Of a DNA stretch of 64,000 nt, positions 33,925-43,871 are shown in pieces. Made by a program: the position numbers and the translations under genes. The notes beneath the pieces are model-generated. The model had not been told where the DNA came from, did no database searches, and saw nothing but the letters and a program-made list of their open reading frames with translations. Location: assembly GCF_000980885.2 (NCBI RefSeq), contig NZ_LBDA02000006.1, positions 186,001 to 250,000 of the forward strand. The letters are read 5' to 3'. Position 1 is the first letter of the stretch; every line of letters starts with the position of its first letter. Source of the DNA: Streptomyces malaysiense. GTDB taxonomy: Bacteria > Actinomycetota > Actinomycetes > Streptomycetales > Streptomycetaceae.

Positions 33925-34303
33925 CGTCCTTGCCGCGCGGACAGCGGTGGATCTCCCAGTCATGGGCGAGGGCGTCCACCAGGAGCAGACCGCGCCCGCC
34001 CGGGGAGTCGGTGCCGGGGCGCCGCGGGCGGGGGAGTCCGGGGTCGGCGTCGTGCACGGTCACATGGAGGCAACCCTCGTCGCAGGTGAGGATCAGCTGT
34101 GCGGTGCTGCGGGCGTGGACGTGGGCATTGGTCACGAGTTCGGAGACGATCAGCACGATCGAATCCACCAGTTCCGGCGCGGTCCGGGTCCAGCCGAGCG
34201 TCTCCAGATGAGCCCGTGTCCAGTCCCTGGCCGCCTTCGCCCCGCTGTGCAGGGGCAGAGTGCGCGCCCAGCCCACGGCCTTCAGCGATGACCTGTCTTC
34301 CAT
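33881..34303 (-). CDS. RsbW-like anti-sigma factor / ATP-binding protein
   Basis: 140 residues, single HATPase_c domain of the GHKL type. The N-box is Glu-Leu-Val-Thr-Asn-Ala-His-Val-His-Ala near residue 58. The G1 box is Val-His-Asp-Ala-Asp-Pro-Gly-Leu-Pro and the G2-like loop Gly-Gly-Arg-Gly-Leu-Leu-Leu-Val-Asp. Such proteins phosphorylate anti-sigma antagonists or sequester sigma-B-like factors; streptomycetes have dozens. ATG 34303 has GGAGGAG just upstream; earlier in-frame starts lack support. It converges on and overlaps the membrane protein gene, and lies next to a broken phosphatase gene of the same signalling family. Confidence 0.85.
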   Translation of the reverse strand: MEDRSSLKAVGWARTLPLHSGAKAARDWTRAHLETLGWTRTAPELVDSIVLIVSELVTNAHVHARSTAQLILTCDEGCLHVTVHDADPGLPRPRRPGTDSPGGRGLLLVDALAHDWEIHRCPRGKDVIACFRPPAHPSAA

Positions 34304-34487
34304 CTTCTCCTCCTCCGGCGGTCGGCCATGTCCCTTCCGTCTGCCCGCGTTCGGCGGGTAGGGCACCATGCATCGCACGGACCCGTTCCCGCCTGCTTCT
34401 TCCTGCTCGGACCGGGCGGGGAGCGGGGCGCCGGCTGTCGTGTCGTTCCTCCGGCGGTACATAAGACGGAGATGGAGCGGGGACAAC

Positions 34488-35197
34488 GTGACGGCTGGGA
34501 CCAACACGCGCCTTCTGGTCGACAGATCGACCGCACAGCGTGACGAATTCCTCGCTCGCTGGACGAGGACGATCGACGAGGACCTCCAGGGCCGGCTCAG
34601 CCTCGCGGAACTCGACTACGAGCTGGGGGAGCCGTACGAGGCCACCGCGCACGCAGAACCACCAGTTGCCGGCCGCCATGGAGGAGTCCCGGCGCCGGCA
34701 GGAGGAACTCCAGCGGCTGAACGCCGAACTGGAGGAGACGAACGCCGGTGCCATGGCGCTGTACTCCGAGCTGACGCGCGACCGTCACGCTCTGCGTCCT
34801 GCTCGTCGAGTTCGACACGGACCTCGTCCATGTCGCGAACGCCGGCCATCTGCCGCCCCTGCTGAGGAGCCCGGACGGCACGACCCGCCGTGTGCGCGAG
34901 CACGGCCCCCTCCACGGCCTCGGACCTCCCCATCCGCCCGCCCTCAAGTTCGCCGCGGAGCCCGGTTCCCTGATCGTCCTCGCGACCGACGGCCTGGTCG
35001 AACGCCGGCACGAGGACCTCGAACGGCTCGCCGCGGCGGTCGAGGAGGCGTCCGGGTTCCCGGAGGAGGCGTGCGTACACCTCCTCGAAGGCATGACCCC
35101 CGACGGCGGCGGCGACGTGGCCCTGATGGCGGTACGGCTGAACCGGCTCCCCCGTGCGGCCCGGCGGCCGGAGCCGGGACCGGGGCGGACGCGCTGA
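34488..35197 (+). pseudogene. Scrambled remnant of a stress-signalling PP2C/RsbU-type protein
   Basis: Three pieces in three frames read like one eroded gene. Piece 1 starts at GTG 34488 and carries Arg-Asp-Glu-Phe-Leu-Ala-Arg-Trp-Thr-Arg, as in N-terminal sensor helices of stressosome proteins. Piece 2 (about 34650-34780) has Gln-Glu-Glu-Leu-Gln-Arg-Leu-Asn-Ala-Glu-Leu-Glu-Glu-Thr-Asn and Ala-Leu-Tyr-Ser-Glu-Leu, a coiled linker typical of streptomycete phosphatase/kinase hybrids. Piece 3 (about 34790-35197) has His-Val-Ala-Asn-Ala-Gly-His-Leu-Pro-Pro-Leu and Leu-Ala-Thr-Asp-Gly-Leu-Val-Glu, the last third of a SpoIIE/PP2C domain. The first two thirds of that domain are missing, so it cannot be an active phosphatase. 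Confidence 0.65.
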
Positions 35198-35247
35198 GGG
35201 CCCCCGGCCCGGGGCCGCCGCGTCACCAACCTGCCCGGCCAGCACCC

Positions 35248-35931
35248 CTAGCGGGTGCGCAGGTCGTGCAGGACGTCGACGCGGTTCGTCGTGATCGAGT
35301 CGACGCCCAGGTCCATCAGCCGGCGCAGGGAGCGCCGGGTGTCCGGGGTCCACACGGAGACCAGCCGGCCGGCGCGGTGCACATGGGCGATCAGGTCGCG
35401 GTCGACCAGGGAGAAGCGGTAGTTGAGCCAGCGGGGGCCGATCGCGGCCAGCAGGGCGGGGCGGGGCGGGGCCAGGGTCGTCCAGGTCAGCGCGATCTCC
35501 GCGGCCGGGTCGGCGGCGCGCACGGTGAGCATCGTCTCCGCGCCCGCGCTGTAGTACACGCGGTCGCCGGCCCCGCTCTGCCGGACCACGTCCAGGATCC
35601 GCTCCGTCGCCCGCCGCGTCACCCGTCCGCACAGATCCACCATCACCCGGCTGTCGCCGGTCGCGGCGAGCGCCTCGGCCAGCGTCGGCACCCCGCCGTC
35701 GGTGAGCCCGCGCACCTCCTCGGCGGACAGCGCGCTCAGCGGGCGCTCGACCCGCCACAGCCGTTCGAGCGTGTCGTCGTGCAGCAGCACGGGCACGCCG
35801 TCGCGGGTGAGCCGGACGTCGAACTCGACGGCGTCCGCGCCCCGGTCCAGACCGGAGCGCAGCGAGTCGAGGGTGTTCTCACGGAAGCGGTAGGGGTCGC
35901 CGCGGTGGGCCACGGCGGTCACGGTCTGCAT
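35248..35931 (-). CDS. Glycerophosphodiester phosphodiesterase
   Basis: 227 residues, TIM-barrel GDPD family. It hydrolyses glycerophosphodiesters to glycerol 3-phosphate and an alcohol. The catalytic start motif is Ala-His-Arg-Gly-Asp-Pro, the metal-binding Val-Glu-Phe-Asp-Val-Arg-Leu-Thr and the second catalytic His in Val-Leu-Leu-His-Asp-Asp-Thr-Leu. Near the end Val-Asp-Ser-Ile-Thr-Thr-Asn-Arg is the usual last strand. No signal peptide, so it is cytoplasmic. ATG 35931 is preferred; CACAAT lies 7 bp before it and could give a leaderless mRNA (ATG 35940 is the alternative). It lies 20 bp after the deaminase gene on the same strand. Confidence 0.88.
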   Translation of the reverse strand: MQTVTAVAHRGDPYRFRENTLDSLRSGLDRGADAVEFDVRLTRDGVPVLLHDDTLERLWRVERPLSALSAEEVRGLTDGGVPTLAEALAATGDSRVMVDLCGRVTRRATERILDVVRQSGAGDRVYYSAGAETMLTVRAADPAAEIALTWTTLAPPRPALLAAIGPRWLNYRFSLVDRDLIAHVHRAGRLVSVWTPDTRRSLRRLMDLGVDSITTNRVDVLHDLRTR

Positions 35932-35951
35932 GGCCCCCATTGTGGTGCGCC

Positions 35952-37019
35952 TCAGCCGGCGAGCCGGCCGGCGGTGTACGTGTCGATCTCCGCCGCGAGC
36001 CGCGCCTTGCCCGCCGTGTCCAGGAAGGACGCCTCCACCGCGTTCTTGGCGAGGTCCGCGACGCCGCGCTCGTCCAGGTCGAGCAGGCGGGCGGCCACCG
36101 CGTACTCGTTGTCGAGGTCGGTGCCGAACATCGGCGGGTCGTCGGAGTTGATCGTGATCAGCACCCCGGCCTGCGCGAACTGCTTGATCGGGTGCTCGTC
36201 CAGGGTGCGCACCGCGCGGGTGGCGATGTTGGAGGTCGGGCAGACCTCCAGCGGGATGCGCCGCTCGGCGAGGTGGGCGAGCAGCGCCGGGTCCTGGGCG
36301 GAGCTGGTGCCGTGCCCGATGCGCTCGGCGCCCAGCTCGTTGAGCGCGTCCCACACCGACTGCGGGCCCGTGGTCTCACCGGAGTGCGGCACCGAGCGCA
36401 GACCGGCCGCGATGGCCCGGTCGAAGAACGGCTTGAACTGCGGGCGGGGCACGCCGATCTCGGGCCCGCCGAGCCCGAAGGACACCAGGCCCTCCGGCCG
36501 GATGCGGTCGTCGGTGGCCAGCCGGACGGTCTCCTCCGCCGACTGCAGGCCGGCCTCCCCGGGGATGTCGAAGCACCAGCGCAGCACGGTGCCGAACTCG
36601 GCCTCCGCGCTCTTGCGGGCGTCCTCGATCGCCTCCATGAAGGCGCGTTCGTCTATGCCCCGCCGGGTGGACGAGTACGGGGTGAGGGTCAGCTCGGCGT
36701 AGCGCACCTGCTGGCGGGCCAGGTCACGGGCCACCTCGTAGGTGAGCAGCCGGACGTCCTCCGGGGTGCGGATCAGGTCCACCACCGACAGGTACACCTC
36801 GATGAAGTGCGCGAAGTCGGTGAAGGTGAAGTACTCGGCGAGGGCCTCGGGGTCGCTGGGCACCTTGGAGTCGCGGTGGCGCGCGGCCAGCTCCGAGACG
36901 ATGCGGGGGGAGGCGGAGCCCACGTGGTGGACGTGCAGTTCGGCCTTGGGCAGTCCGGCGATGAACGCGCGCAGGTCGCGGCCGTCCGGGCCGGCGGCGG
37001 GTACGGAACTGTCGGACAA
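35952..37019 (-). CDS. Adenosine deaminase-like enzyme (likely aminodeoxyfutalosine deaminase)
   Basis: 355 residues, ADA-type TIM barrel. The first metal motif is Pro-Lys-Ala-Glu-Leu-His-Val-His-His-Val-Gly-Ser-Ala; classical ADA has His-Leu-His-Leu-Asp-Gly, so the residues after the two His differ. His-Ser-Gly-Glu carries the catalytic Glu, and Ile-Asn-Ser-Asp-Asp-Pro the metal Asp pair. Early literature, as I recall it, ties this streptomycete subgroup to deamination of 6-amino-6-deoxyfutalosine in the futalosine route to menaquinone. The variant His-His-Val-Gly motif supports a non-adenosine substrate. No other menaquinone gene is in the window, so context neither supports nor opposes this. 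Confidence 0.85.
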   Translation of the reverse strand: MSDSSVPAAGPDGRDLRAFIAGLPKAELHVHHVGSASPRIVSELAARHRDSKVPSDPEALAEYFTFTDFAHFIEVYLSVVDLIRTPEDVRLLTYEVARDLARQQVRYAELTLTPYSSTRRGIDERAFMEAIEDARKSAEAEFGTVLRWCFDIPGEAGLQSAEETVRLATDDRIRPEGLVSFGLGGPEIGVPRPQFKPFFDRAIAAGLRSVPHSGETTGPQSVWDALNELGAERIGHGTSSAQDPALLAHLAERRIPLEVCPTSNIATRAVRTLDEHPIKQFAQAGVLITINSDDPPMFGTDLDNEYAVAARLLDLDERGVADLAKNAVEASFLDTAGKARLAAEIDTYTAGRLAG

Positions 37020-37287
37020 GGGGTCCTCCGCGAGCAGGGCGCCGACGGGCCCTCTCGGGCGCGGCGCGGGTGATCGGCTGATCGTCAGGGGACATCGTAG
37101 GCGGGCAGGGGCGGGGGACCCGCGAGGGGGAGTGACGGGCGGGGCGCACCCGGGCGGCGGGCGGGGGAGCCCGTACGAGCCGTGCGGCCGGGGCGGGCCC
37201 CGGCGCCGGGACGGCGGGACCGGCCGGTCGGGGCGGGGCGGGAAGGCCGTAGCATGGCGGGACGATCGACCGAGGGGGAAGTAACGC

Positions 37288-38028
37288 GTGTCAGACGGAA
37301 CGCAGTCGAGTGGGGCGGCCGGCGGTCACGATCCGTGGGCGCCGCCCGAGCAGGGGTTGTCGCTGAACAAGGACCAGCCCGCCGCGCCGGGTGCGGGGCA
37401 GCCTCCGGCGCAGCCGCCGTCGGTGCACGAGCAGGCCACCGTGACCGACCTGCCCACCGGCGGGTACGCCCAGCCCAACTTCGCCCCGCCCGCCCCGCCG
37501 ACCCAGGGCGCACCGGGCTTCGGCGCGCCCACCCCGCCCGCGTTCGGCGCCCCCGGCACGGGTGAGCCCGTGCCGCCCCCGCCGATCGCGCCCACCGGCC
37601 CCGGCGTGCCCCCGGCGCCCGCGCCGCCCGCGGGCGGCTACGGCTACCCCGGCTACCCGGCCGCCGGGAGCTACGGCTGGACCGGTATGCCGATGACCCC
37701 GCAGAACGGCATGGGCACCGCGGCGATGGTGCTCGGCATCCTCTCGATCTGCCTGTTCTGCCTGTACGGGGTCGCCTCCGTGATCCTTGGCATCCTCGCG
37801 GTGGTCTTCGGCGTCAAGGGGCGGCGCCGCGCCGAGCGCGGCGAGGCGACCAACCACGGCCAGGCCCAGGCCGGTCTGATCATGGGCATCATCGGCATCA
37901 TCGTCGGCGTCGCGGTGATCGTGCTCCTCGCGATCGGCATCACCGCCGCGATCAACGACGACTCCGGCTCCGATCCGTACTACGGCTCCCTGCACTCCGT
38001 CCCGGCGGCGGTGGCGGCACAGCGCTGA
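37288..38028 (+). CDS. DUF4190 domain membrane protein with Pro-rich N-terminus
   Basis: 246 residues. The first 135 or so residues are a Pro/Gly/Ala/Gln-rich, probably disordered cytoplasmic region. Two hydrophobic segments follow (about 145-170 with Val-Leu-Gly-Ile-Leu-Ser-Ile-Cys-Leu-Phe-Cys-Leu, and 195-220). Between them lies the DUF4190 pattern Phe-Gly-Val-Lys-Gly-Arg-Arg-Arg-Ala and Gly-Gln-Ala-Gln-Ala-Gly-Leu-Ile-Met-Gly-Ile. Function unknown; many paralogues exist per streptomycete genome. GTG 37288 follows GGGGGAAG by 6 bp. A strong hairpin ends the gene. Confidence 0.82.
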   Translation: MSDGTQSSGAAGGHDPWAPPEQGLSLNKDQPAAPGAGQPPAQPPSVHEQATVTDLPTGGYAQPNFAPPAPPTQGAPGFGAPTPPAFGAPGTGEPVPPPPIAPTGPGVPPAPAPPAGGYGYPGYPAAGSYGWTGMPMTPQNGMGTAAMVLGILSICLFCLYGVASVILGILAVVFGVKGRRRAERGEATNHGQAQAGLIMGIIGIIVGVAVIVLLAIGITAAINDDSGSDPYYGSLHSVPAAVAAQR

Positions 38029-38040
38029 TCGTCTCGATCC

Positions 38041-38077
38041 ATGCCCGCCGGACCGCGGAACCCGGTCCGGCGGGCAT
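38041..38077. terminator. Bidirectional terminator between convergent genes
   Basis: ATGCCCGCCGGACCG (38041-38055) and CGGTCCGGCGGGCAT (38063-38077) pair perfectly over 15 bp around a 7-nt loop. It stands between the DUF4190 gene and the convergent NADAR gene. Confidence 0.85.
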
Positions 38078-38099
38078 CGTCGTACCCAGCCCGCCGCAC

Positions 38100-38690
38100 T
38101 CAGCCCCCCGCCGTGTCCGGCCCCCGCCGTATCTGCTGCCCCGCCAGTTCCGCCCGCGCCTCCATCAGCGCGAAGCCCAGCAGATTCAGCCCCTGCCAGC
38201 GCTCCGGGTCCGAAGCCGCCTCGTCGTCCGCGGCCAGGCCGATGCCCCACACCCGGTCCACCGGGCTCGCCTCGACCAGCACCCGCTCGCCCGTTTTCAG
38301 CAGGAACGCGCCGAGCGCGGGGTCGGCTGCGAACTTGTGGACGCTGCCCTCGACCACGATCCGGAACCGCTCCCGCTCCCATATCGCCTCGTCGAAGCCG
38401 CGGACCAGGCGGCCCGCCTTCTTGGCCTGGGCGGGATGTGCCGCCGCGAGGACATGACGCTCCGCCTCGGCGTCGCCGAACAGCCGGGCCTTCGCGGCCA
38501 TCATCCAGTGCTCCGCCGTCGCGTACCGTCTGTCGGCGACCACGAAGGGTGAGGGCCACCACTGGCTCAGACAGCTCGCGCCGATGCTTCCGTCCGGCCG
38601 GGGGCGGTGTCCCCAGAAGTGCAGGTACTTGATCCGGGACCCCGCCCGGACCTCGCTGACCAGGGCCTGAAGCCCGTCGATCCTCCCCAT
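38100..38690 (-). CDS. NADAR/YbiA-family N-glycosidase-like protein
   Basis: 196 residues. The NADAR core is visible: Leu-His-Phe-Trp-Gly-His, then Leu-Ser-Gln-Trp-Trp-Pro-Ser-Pro-Phe, then Arg-Arg-Tyr-Ala-Thr-Ala-Glu-His-Trp-Met-Met-Ala and Ala-Lys-Ala-Arg-Leu. The last part has Val-Trp-Gly-Ile-Gly-Leu-Ala. Family members cleave N-glycosidic bonds in damaged riboflavin intermediates or remove ADP-ribose from guanine. ATG 38690 is preferred; an earlier start at 38732 is possible. No toxin partner such as DarT lies nearby, so a metabolite-repair role fits better. Confidence 0.85.
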   Translation of the reverse strand: MGRIDGLQALVSEVRAGSRIKYLHFWGHRPRPDGSIGASCLSQWWPSPFVVADRRYATAEHWMMAAKARLFGDAEAERHVLAAAHPAQAKKAGRLVRGFDEAIWERERFRIVVEGSVHKFAADPALGAFLLKTGERVLVEASPVDRVWGIGLAADDEAASDPERWQGLNLLGFALMEARAELAGQQIRRGPDTAGG

Positions 38691-38762
38691 GCACGCGAGT
38701 CTGGCACGCACCACTGACACTCCGTCCGGCATTTCCTCGGCCGACTCGACACCTGGTCGACA

Positions 38763-38798
38763 GATTCCGTCGCGTAACCAAATGGAAACAACGGAATC
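38763..38798. promoter_or_regulatory. Spaced inverted repeat before the second aldehyde dehydrogenase gene
   Basis: GATTCCGT (38763-38770) and ACGGAATC (38791-38798) are perfect 8-bp inverted arms with a 20-bp spacer, an A-rich patch in a GC-rich genome. They lie about 100 bp before ATG 38900 and could bind a regulator of polyamine use. Confidence 0.4.
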
Positions 38799-38899
38799 AC
38801 TTGTTGGAGGCTGCTGGCTCTGTCAGGATCGGCACTCAAATCGAGCTGGAGCTACGCCACCCACCCCCGGGACGGGGGTGATCGGCGGAGGAGAGCGAC

Positions 38900-40435
38900 A
38901 TGCACAACCCGGGCACCGCCGGCCAGGAACGATTTCCCGCAGAGGACCGTTTCGCGGAAGGCGCGCAGTTCATCGCCGGCCGTCTGACCAAGGGCACCTC
39001 CGGTCGCCGCCACGCCGTGGTGGACCCGGCCACCGGCGACGAGGTGTACACCTACGACCTGGCCGGCACCGAGGACGTCGACGCGGCCGTCGCCGCCGCG
39101 CGCGCGGCGTTCCCGGGCTGGGCCTCGGCCACCCCGGGCGAGCGCTCGGACGTCCTGCACCGCTTCGCCGCCGTGCTCGCCGACCGCGCCGAGGACCTCG
39201 CCGCCGCGGAGTCGCTCCAGTGCGGCAAGCCGCTCAAGCTCAGCCGCGAGTTCGACGTCCCCGGGACCATCGACAACACCGCCTTCTTCGCGGGCGCCGC
39301 CCGACACCTGCAGGGGCAGTCCGCCGGTGAGTACTCCGGCGACCACACCTCCTACGTCCGGCGCGAGCCGATCGGTGTCGTCGGGTCCATCGCGCCGTGG
39401 AACTACCCGCTCCAGATGGCCGCCTGGAAGGTGCTCCCGGCGATCGCCGCCGGCAACACCATCGTGCTCAAGCCCGCCGAGCTGACCCCCCTGACCTCGC
39501 TGCTCTTCGCCCAGGCCGCCACCGCCGCGGGCCTCCCGGACGGCGTGATCAACATCGTCACCGGCACCGGCCGGGAGGCCGGTGAGCACCTGGTCGGGCA
39601 CGCGGACGTCGCCATGACCTCCTTCACCGGCTCCACCGGCGTCGGCAAGCGCGTCGCCGAGGTCGCCACCTCCACCGTCAAGCGGCTCCACCTGGAGCTG
39701 GGCGGCAAGGCCCCGTTCGTCGTGTTCGACGACGCCGACCTGGACGCCGCCGTCAACGGCGCCGTGGCCGGCGCGCTCATCAACACCGGCCAGGACTGCA
39801 CCGCCGCCACCCGCGCCTATGTCCAGCGGCCGCTGTACGAGGCGTTCGTGGAGCGCACCGCCGCCCTGATGGAGACCGTGCGGCTCGGTGACCCGTTCGC
39901 CCCCGGCACCGACCTCGGGCCGCTCATCTCGCACGCCCAGCGCGACCGCGTCGCCGGCTTCGTGGAGCGCGCCCGCTCCTACGCCCGCGTGGTCACCGGC
40001 GGCGAGGCCCCCGGCGGCGACCTGGCCAAGGGCGCCTACTACCGGCCCACCCTCATCGCCGACGCCGCCCAGGACAGCGAGATCGTCCAGTCCGAGATCT
40101 TCGGACCCGTACTGGTCGTCCTGCCCTTCGACACCGACGACGAGGGCATCAGGCTCGCCAACGACACCCCGTACGGCCTCGCCGCCTCCGCCTGGAGCGG
40201 CAGCGTCTACCGGGCCAACCGCGCCACCCGCGACATCAAGGCGGGCTGCGTCTGGATCAACGATCACATCCCGATCATCAGCGAGATGCCGCACGGGGGC
40301 TACAAGGCCTCGGGCTTCGGCAAGGACATGTCGGCGTACTCCTTCGAGGAGTACACGCAGGTCAAGCACGTAATGTTCGACAACACCGCGGTGGTCCGCA
40401 AGGACTGGCACCGCACGATCTTCGGGGACCGGTAG
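38900..40435 (+). CDS. Gamma-aminobutyraldehyde dehydrogenase (second copy)
   Basis: 511 residues, ALDH superfamily, with catalytic Cys300 in Asn-Thr-Gly-Gln-Asp-Cys-Thr-Ala and Glu in Leu-Glu-Leu-Gly-Gly-Lys-Ala-Pro. It shares long stretches with the enzyme at 25498, for example Pro-Trp-Asn-Tyr-Pro and Lys-Asp-Met/Leu-Ser-Ala-Tyr near the C-terminus. It carries about 20 extra N-terminal and 10 extra C-terminal residues. GGAGGAG precedes the ATG. It leads into the polyamine transport operon, so oxidation of 4-aminobutanal or a gamma-glutamylated aldehyde is the likely role. A short hairpin at 40448-40468 (CCGCGGG/CCCGCGG) separates it from the binding protein gene and may only attenuate. Confidence 0.9.
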   Translation: MHNPGTAGQERFPAEDRFAEGAQFIAGRLTKGTSGRRHAVVDPATGDEVYTYDLAGTEDVDAAVAAARAAFPGWASATPGERSDVLHRFAAVLADRAEDLAAAESLQCGKPLKLSREFDVPGTIDNTAFFAGAARHLQGQSAGEYSGDHTSYVRREPIGVVGSIAPWNYPLQMAAWKVLPAIAAGNTIVLKPAELTPLTSLLFAQAATAAGLPDGVINIVTGTGREAGEHLVGHADVAMTSFTGSTGVGKRVAEVATSTVKRLHLELGGKAPFVVFDDADLDAAVNGAVAGALINTGQDCTAATRAYVQRPLYEAFVERTAALMETVRLGDPFAPGTDLGPLISHAQRDRVAGFVERARSYARVVTGGEAPGGDLAKGAYYRPTLIADAAQDSEIVQSEIFGPVLVVLPFDTDDEGIRLANDTPYGLAASAWSGSVYRANRATRDIKAGCVWINDHIPIISEMPHGGYKASGFGKDMSAYSFEEYTQVKHVMFDNTAVVRKDWHRTIFGDR

Positions 40436-40540
40436 AGCGACCCCCGGCCGCGGGACCCCCGCCCGCGGTCCGCTCCGCCAGGAACGCCGCCCGTCCCCTC
40501 CACCGGGCACCCCCTCCCCTCCCGAAAGGCCACCACGCGC

Positions 40541-41784
40541 ATGGAGAGTTACGAGCCCGACCGCCTGACACCGGTCGAAACGGCCGCCGTACGCCGGAGT
40601 TTCCGCAGCGGCAGGGCCGCGCTGACCCGCCGTTCGCTGCTGCGCGCCTCCGCCGGGGGCGCGCTCGCGATCGGCGGACTCGGGACGCTGAGCGCCTGCG
40701 GCATCCCCGCCGCGACCAAGAACCAGGGCGGCGTGTCCGCCGACGACCACTCGGCCACCGAGAAGGTCGTCAACTTCTCCAACTGGCCCGAGTACATCGA
40801 CGTCGACGACTCGGGCAAGCACCACCCCACGCTCGACGCGTTCGCCGAGCGGACCGGCGTCCGGGTCAAGTACACCGAGGACATCAACGACAACGACGAG
40901 TTCTTCGGCAAGATCCAGCCGGAACTCGCCGCGGGCCAGGACACCGGCCGCGACCTGATCGTCCTCACCGACTGGCTGGCCGCCCGGATGATCCGGCTCG
41001 GCTACGTCCAGAAGCTGGACGCGGCCAACCTGCCGCACGCCTTCGCCAACCTCTCGGACCAGTTCCGCGACCCCGACTGGGACCCGGGCCGCGCCTACTC
41101 CTACCCCTGGCAGGGCATCTCCACCGTCATCGCCTTCAACAAGAAGGCCCTGGACGGCGTCGAGGTGAAGTCGGTCTCCGACCTCCTGGACAACCCGAAG
41201 CTCAAGGGCCGCGTCAGCTTCCTGACCGAGATGCGGGACACCATCGGCATGACCCTGCTGGACCTCGGCAAGGACCCGGCGAAGGTCACCGACGACGACT
41301 ACGGCGCGGCCATCGCCCGCCTCCAGAAGGCCGTCGACAAGGGCCAGATCCGCCGCTTCACCGGCAACGACTACACCTCCGACCTGGCCAAGGGCGACAT
41401 CGCCGCCTGCGTCGCCTGGGGCGGCGACATCGTCCAGCTCCAGGCCGACAACCCGGACGTCGGCTACCTCATTCCGGACAGCGGCTACATGACGTCGACC
41501 GACAACCTGCTGGTCCCCAACAAGGCGCGCCACAAGACGAACGCCGAGCGGCTCATCGACTACTACTACCAGCCCGAGCCCGCCGCCGAACTCGCCGCCT
41601 ACGTCAACTACGTGAGCCCCGTCGCGGGGGTCGTTCCCTACCTCGCCAAGATCGACAAGTCGGCCGCGACCAACCCGCTGATCGTGCCCGACAAGGCCAT
41701 GCAGGCGAAGTCCCACCCCTTCCGCGCCCTGACGCAGAAGGAAGAGACCGCCTACCAGCAGAAGTTCTCCAAGCTCACAGGGGC

Positions 41785-41788
<4 letters not shown>
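40541..41788 (+). CDS. potD: Spermidine/putrescine ABC substrate-binding lipoprotein
   Basis: 415 residues, PotD-type. The N-terminus has Thr-Arg-Arg-Ser-Leu-Leu-Arg-Ala (twin-arginine-like, near residue 28) and the lipobox Leu-Ser-Ala-Cys, so Tat export and lipid anchoring are likely. Motifs are Phe-Ser-Asn-Trp-Pro-Glu-Tyr-Ile-Asp, Tyr-Thr-Glu-Asp-Ile-Asn-Asp-Asn-Asp-Glu-Phe-Phe-Gly and Phe-Thr-Gly-Asn-Asp-Tyr-Thr-Ser-Asp-Leu. It is clearly paralogous to the protein at 27100. Its stop overlaps the ATPase gene (GTGA). Confidence 0.93.
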
Positions 41789-42941
<1,153 letters not shown>

Positions 42942-42942
<1 letters not shown>

Positions 42943-43871
42943 TGTCGACGCTCACCGAGGCGCCCCCGCCGCTCGCCCCCGCCGAATCCGCGGCCGAGCC
43001 CCCGCGCAAGCGCGGCCGCTTCACCCCGTACTGGCTGCTGCTGCCCGGCATCCTGTGGCTGGTCGTGTTCTTCGCGCTGCCGCTGGTCTACCAGGCCTCC
43101 ACGTCCGTGCAGACGGGCTCCCTGGAGGAGGGCTACAAGGTCACCTGGCACTTCGCGACCTACTGGAACGCCTTCTCCGAGTACTGGCCCCAGTTCCTGC
43201 GGTCGATCTTCTACGCCGCCGGTGCCACCGTGCTGTGCCTGCTGCTCGGCTATCCGCTGGCGTACCTGATCGCCTTCCGCGCGGGCCGCTGGCGCAACCT
43301 GATCATGATCCTGGTGATCGCGCCGTTCTTCACCAGCTTCCTGATCCGCACCCTGGCCTGGAAGACGATCCTCGCCGACAACGGCCCCGTGGTGCACGCG
43401 CTGAACTCGCTGCACGTCCTGGACCTCACCGACTTCCTCGGCTGGACGGCCGGCGACCGGGTGCTGGCCACCCCGCTCGCGGTGGTGTGCGGACTGACGT
43501 ACAACTTCCTGCCGTTCATGATCCTGCCGCTGTACACCTCGCTGGAGCGGATCGACGGGCGGCTGCACGAGGCGGCCGGCGACCTGTACGCCAAGCCGTC
43601 GACCACCTTCCGCAAGGTGACCTTCCCGCTGTCGATGCCGGGCGTGGTCTCCGGCACACTGCTGACCTTCATCCCGGCTGCCGGTGACTACGTCAACTCC
43701 GAGCTCCTCGGCTCCACCGACACCCGCATGATCGGCAACGTGATCCAGACGCAGTTCCTGCGCATCCTGGACTACCCGACGGCGGCGGCCCTCTCCTTCA
43801 TCCTCATGGCCGCGATCCTGGCCATGGTGACGATCTACATCCGCCGGTCCGGGACGGAGGACCTGGTCTAA
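42942..43871 (+). CDS. potB: Spermidine/putrescine ABC transporter permease
   Basis: 309 residues with six hydrophobic segments and an N-terminal hydrophilic stretch of about 25 residues (Pro/Ala/Glu, then Lys-Arg-Gly-Arg). The EAA loop is Leu-His-Glu-Ala-Ala-Gly-Asp-Leu-Tyr-Ala near residue 208, the form usual in PotB-type permeases. ATG 42942 overlaps the ATPase stop. Its stop TAA at 43869-43871 is directly followed by the next ATG. Confidence 0.94.

Noticed and set aside
38100..38690. NADAR protein as half of a DarT-DarG type toxin-antitoxin or phage-defence pair
   Set aside because: No DarT-like ADP-ribosyltransferase or other defence gene lies next to it; both neighbours are on unrelated units.
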